A DNA stretch of 13,305 nt from an uncultured Clostridia bacterium (GTDB lineage: Bacteria; Bacillota; Clostridia; Christensenellales; Aristaeellaceae): the NCBI GenBank assembly GCA_934643825.1, contig CAKUCW010000050.1, positions 1-13,305 of the forward strand. The letters run 5' to 3'. Shown in pieces: positions 13,208 through 13,305 of the stretch (the stretch's first letter is position 1; every line of letters starts with the position of its first letter). A program made the translations under genes and the position numbers. The notes below the pieces were generated by a model that saw nothing but the letters and a program-made list of their open reading frames with translations, was not told the origin of the DNA and searched no databases.

Positions 13208-13305
13208 CTTAAAACCGCCGCGAAGCGGAGAAGGGAGTCTGAGGGGATTGGAGTCACGCGCCCGCTGTGCGGGATTCAGCGTGACGGAAATCGGAAATCG
13301 CAAGG
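13208..13305 (+). repeat. Hairpin-mosaic element E, truncated by the window edge
   Basis: Left end CTTAAAACCGCCGCGAAGCG and the first half of the CTGAGGGGG hairpin, then module X from 13247 to the window edge. It sits directly upstream of the AEC gene, so its sequence, or what lies beyond it, must supply that promoter. Confidence 0.8.
13247..13305 (-). repeat. Module X, partial copy in element E
   Basis: The first 59 bases of module X in reverse orientation (ATTGGAGTCACGC onward). They match the complements of the copies at 4446-4536 and 7989-8079. It begins inside the CTGAGGGG hairpin, the fourth different hairpin that it interrupts in this window. Confidence 0.78.

Overview
The window looks like a chromosomal segment of a GC-rich Bacillota bacterium, probably a clostridial gut or rumen lineage. 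That placement is inferred from strong AGGAGG-type ribosome binding sites, sigma-A promoters and the gene families present. I cannot name the species, and no phage or plasmid gene is visible.

From left to right it holds: the tail of a repeat element; typA/bipA; a family 1 (macrolide-type) glycosyltransferase; a 53-codon small hydrophobic protein with its own promoter, structured leader and terminator; and repeat element A. Then, on the minus strand, come a maltodextrin-degrading GH13 enzyme and an overlapping MscS-type channel gene, followed by element B. degV (+) and the beta-phosphoglucomutase gene pgmB (-) converge on a shared terminator. Element C, a DUF362/4Fe-4S protein (-), the short element D, an AEC-family transporter (-) and the start of element E complete the window.

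The genes are mostly housekeeping or metabolic. The cytosolic cyclomaltodextrinase-like enzyme and pgmB both fit maltodextrin/maltose catabolism. The channel gene is translationally coupled to the amylase. degV probably binds fatty acids.

The remarkable part is the intergenic DNA. About one fifth of the window is occupied by one family of GC-rich, non-coding, hairpin-mosaic elements of 640-840 bp, with shorter derivatives. The complete copies carry inverted ends related to CTTNAAACCGCCGCGAAGCG. Inside them a second module of 91 bp (134 bp in one copy) has inserted, in either orientation, into the loops of G-rich hairpins. The copies of this module differ by compensatory base changes that keep its stems intact. 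The heptamer GCGAAGC, known to form an unusually stable DNA mini-hairpin, recurs about 20 times, all in these elements. No transposase is present, so the elements would be non-autonomous, or a structured DNA/RNA family of unknown function. One short copy lies between a candidate promoter and the DUF362 gene, so it may be transcribed as a leader.
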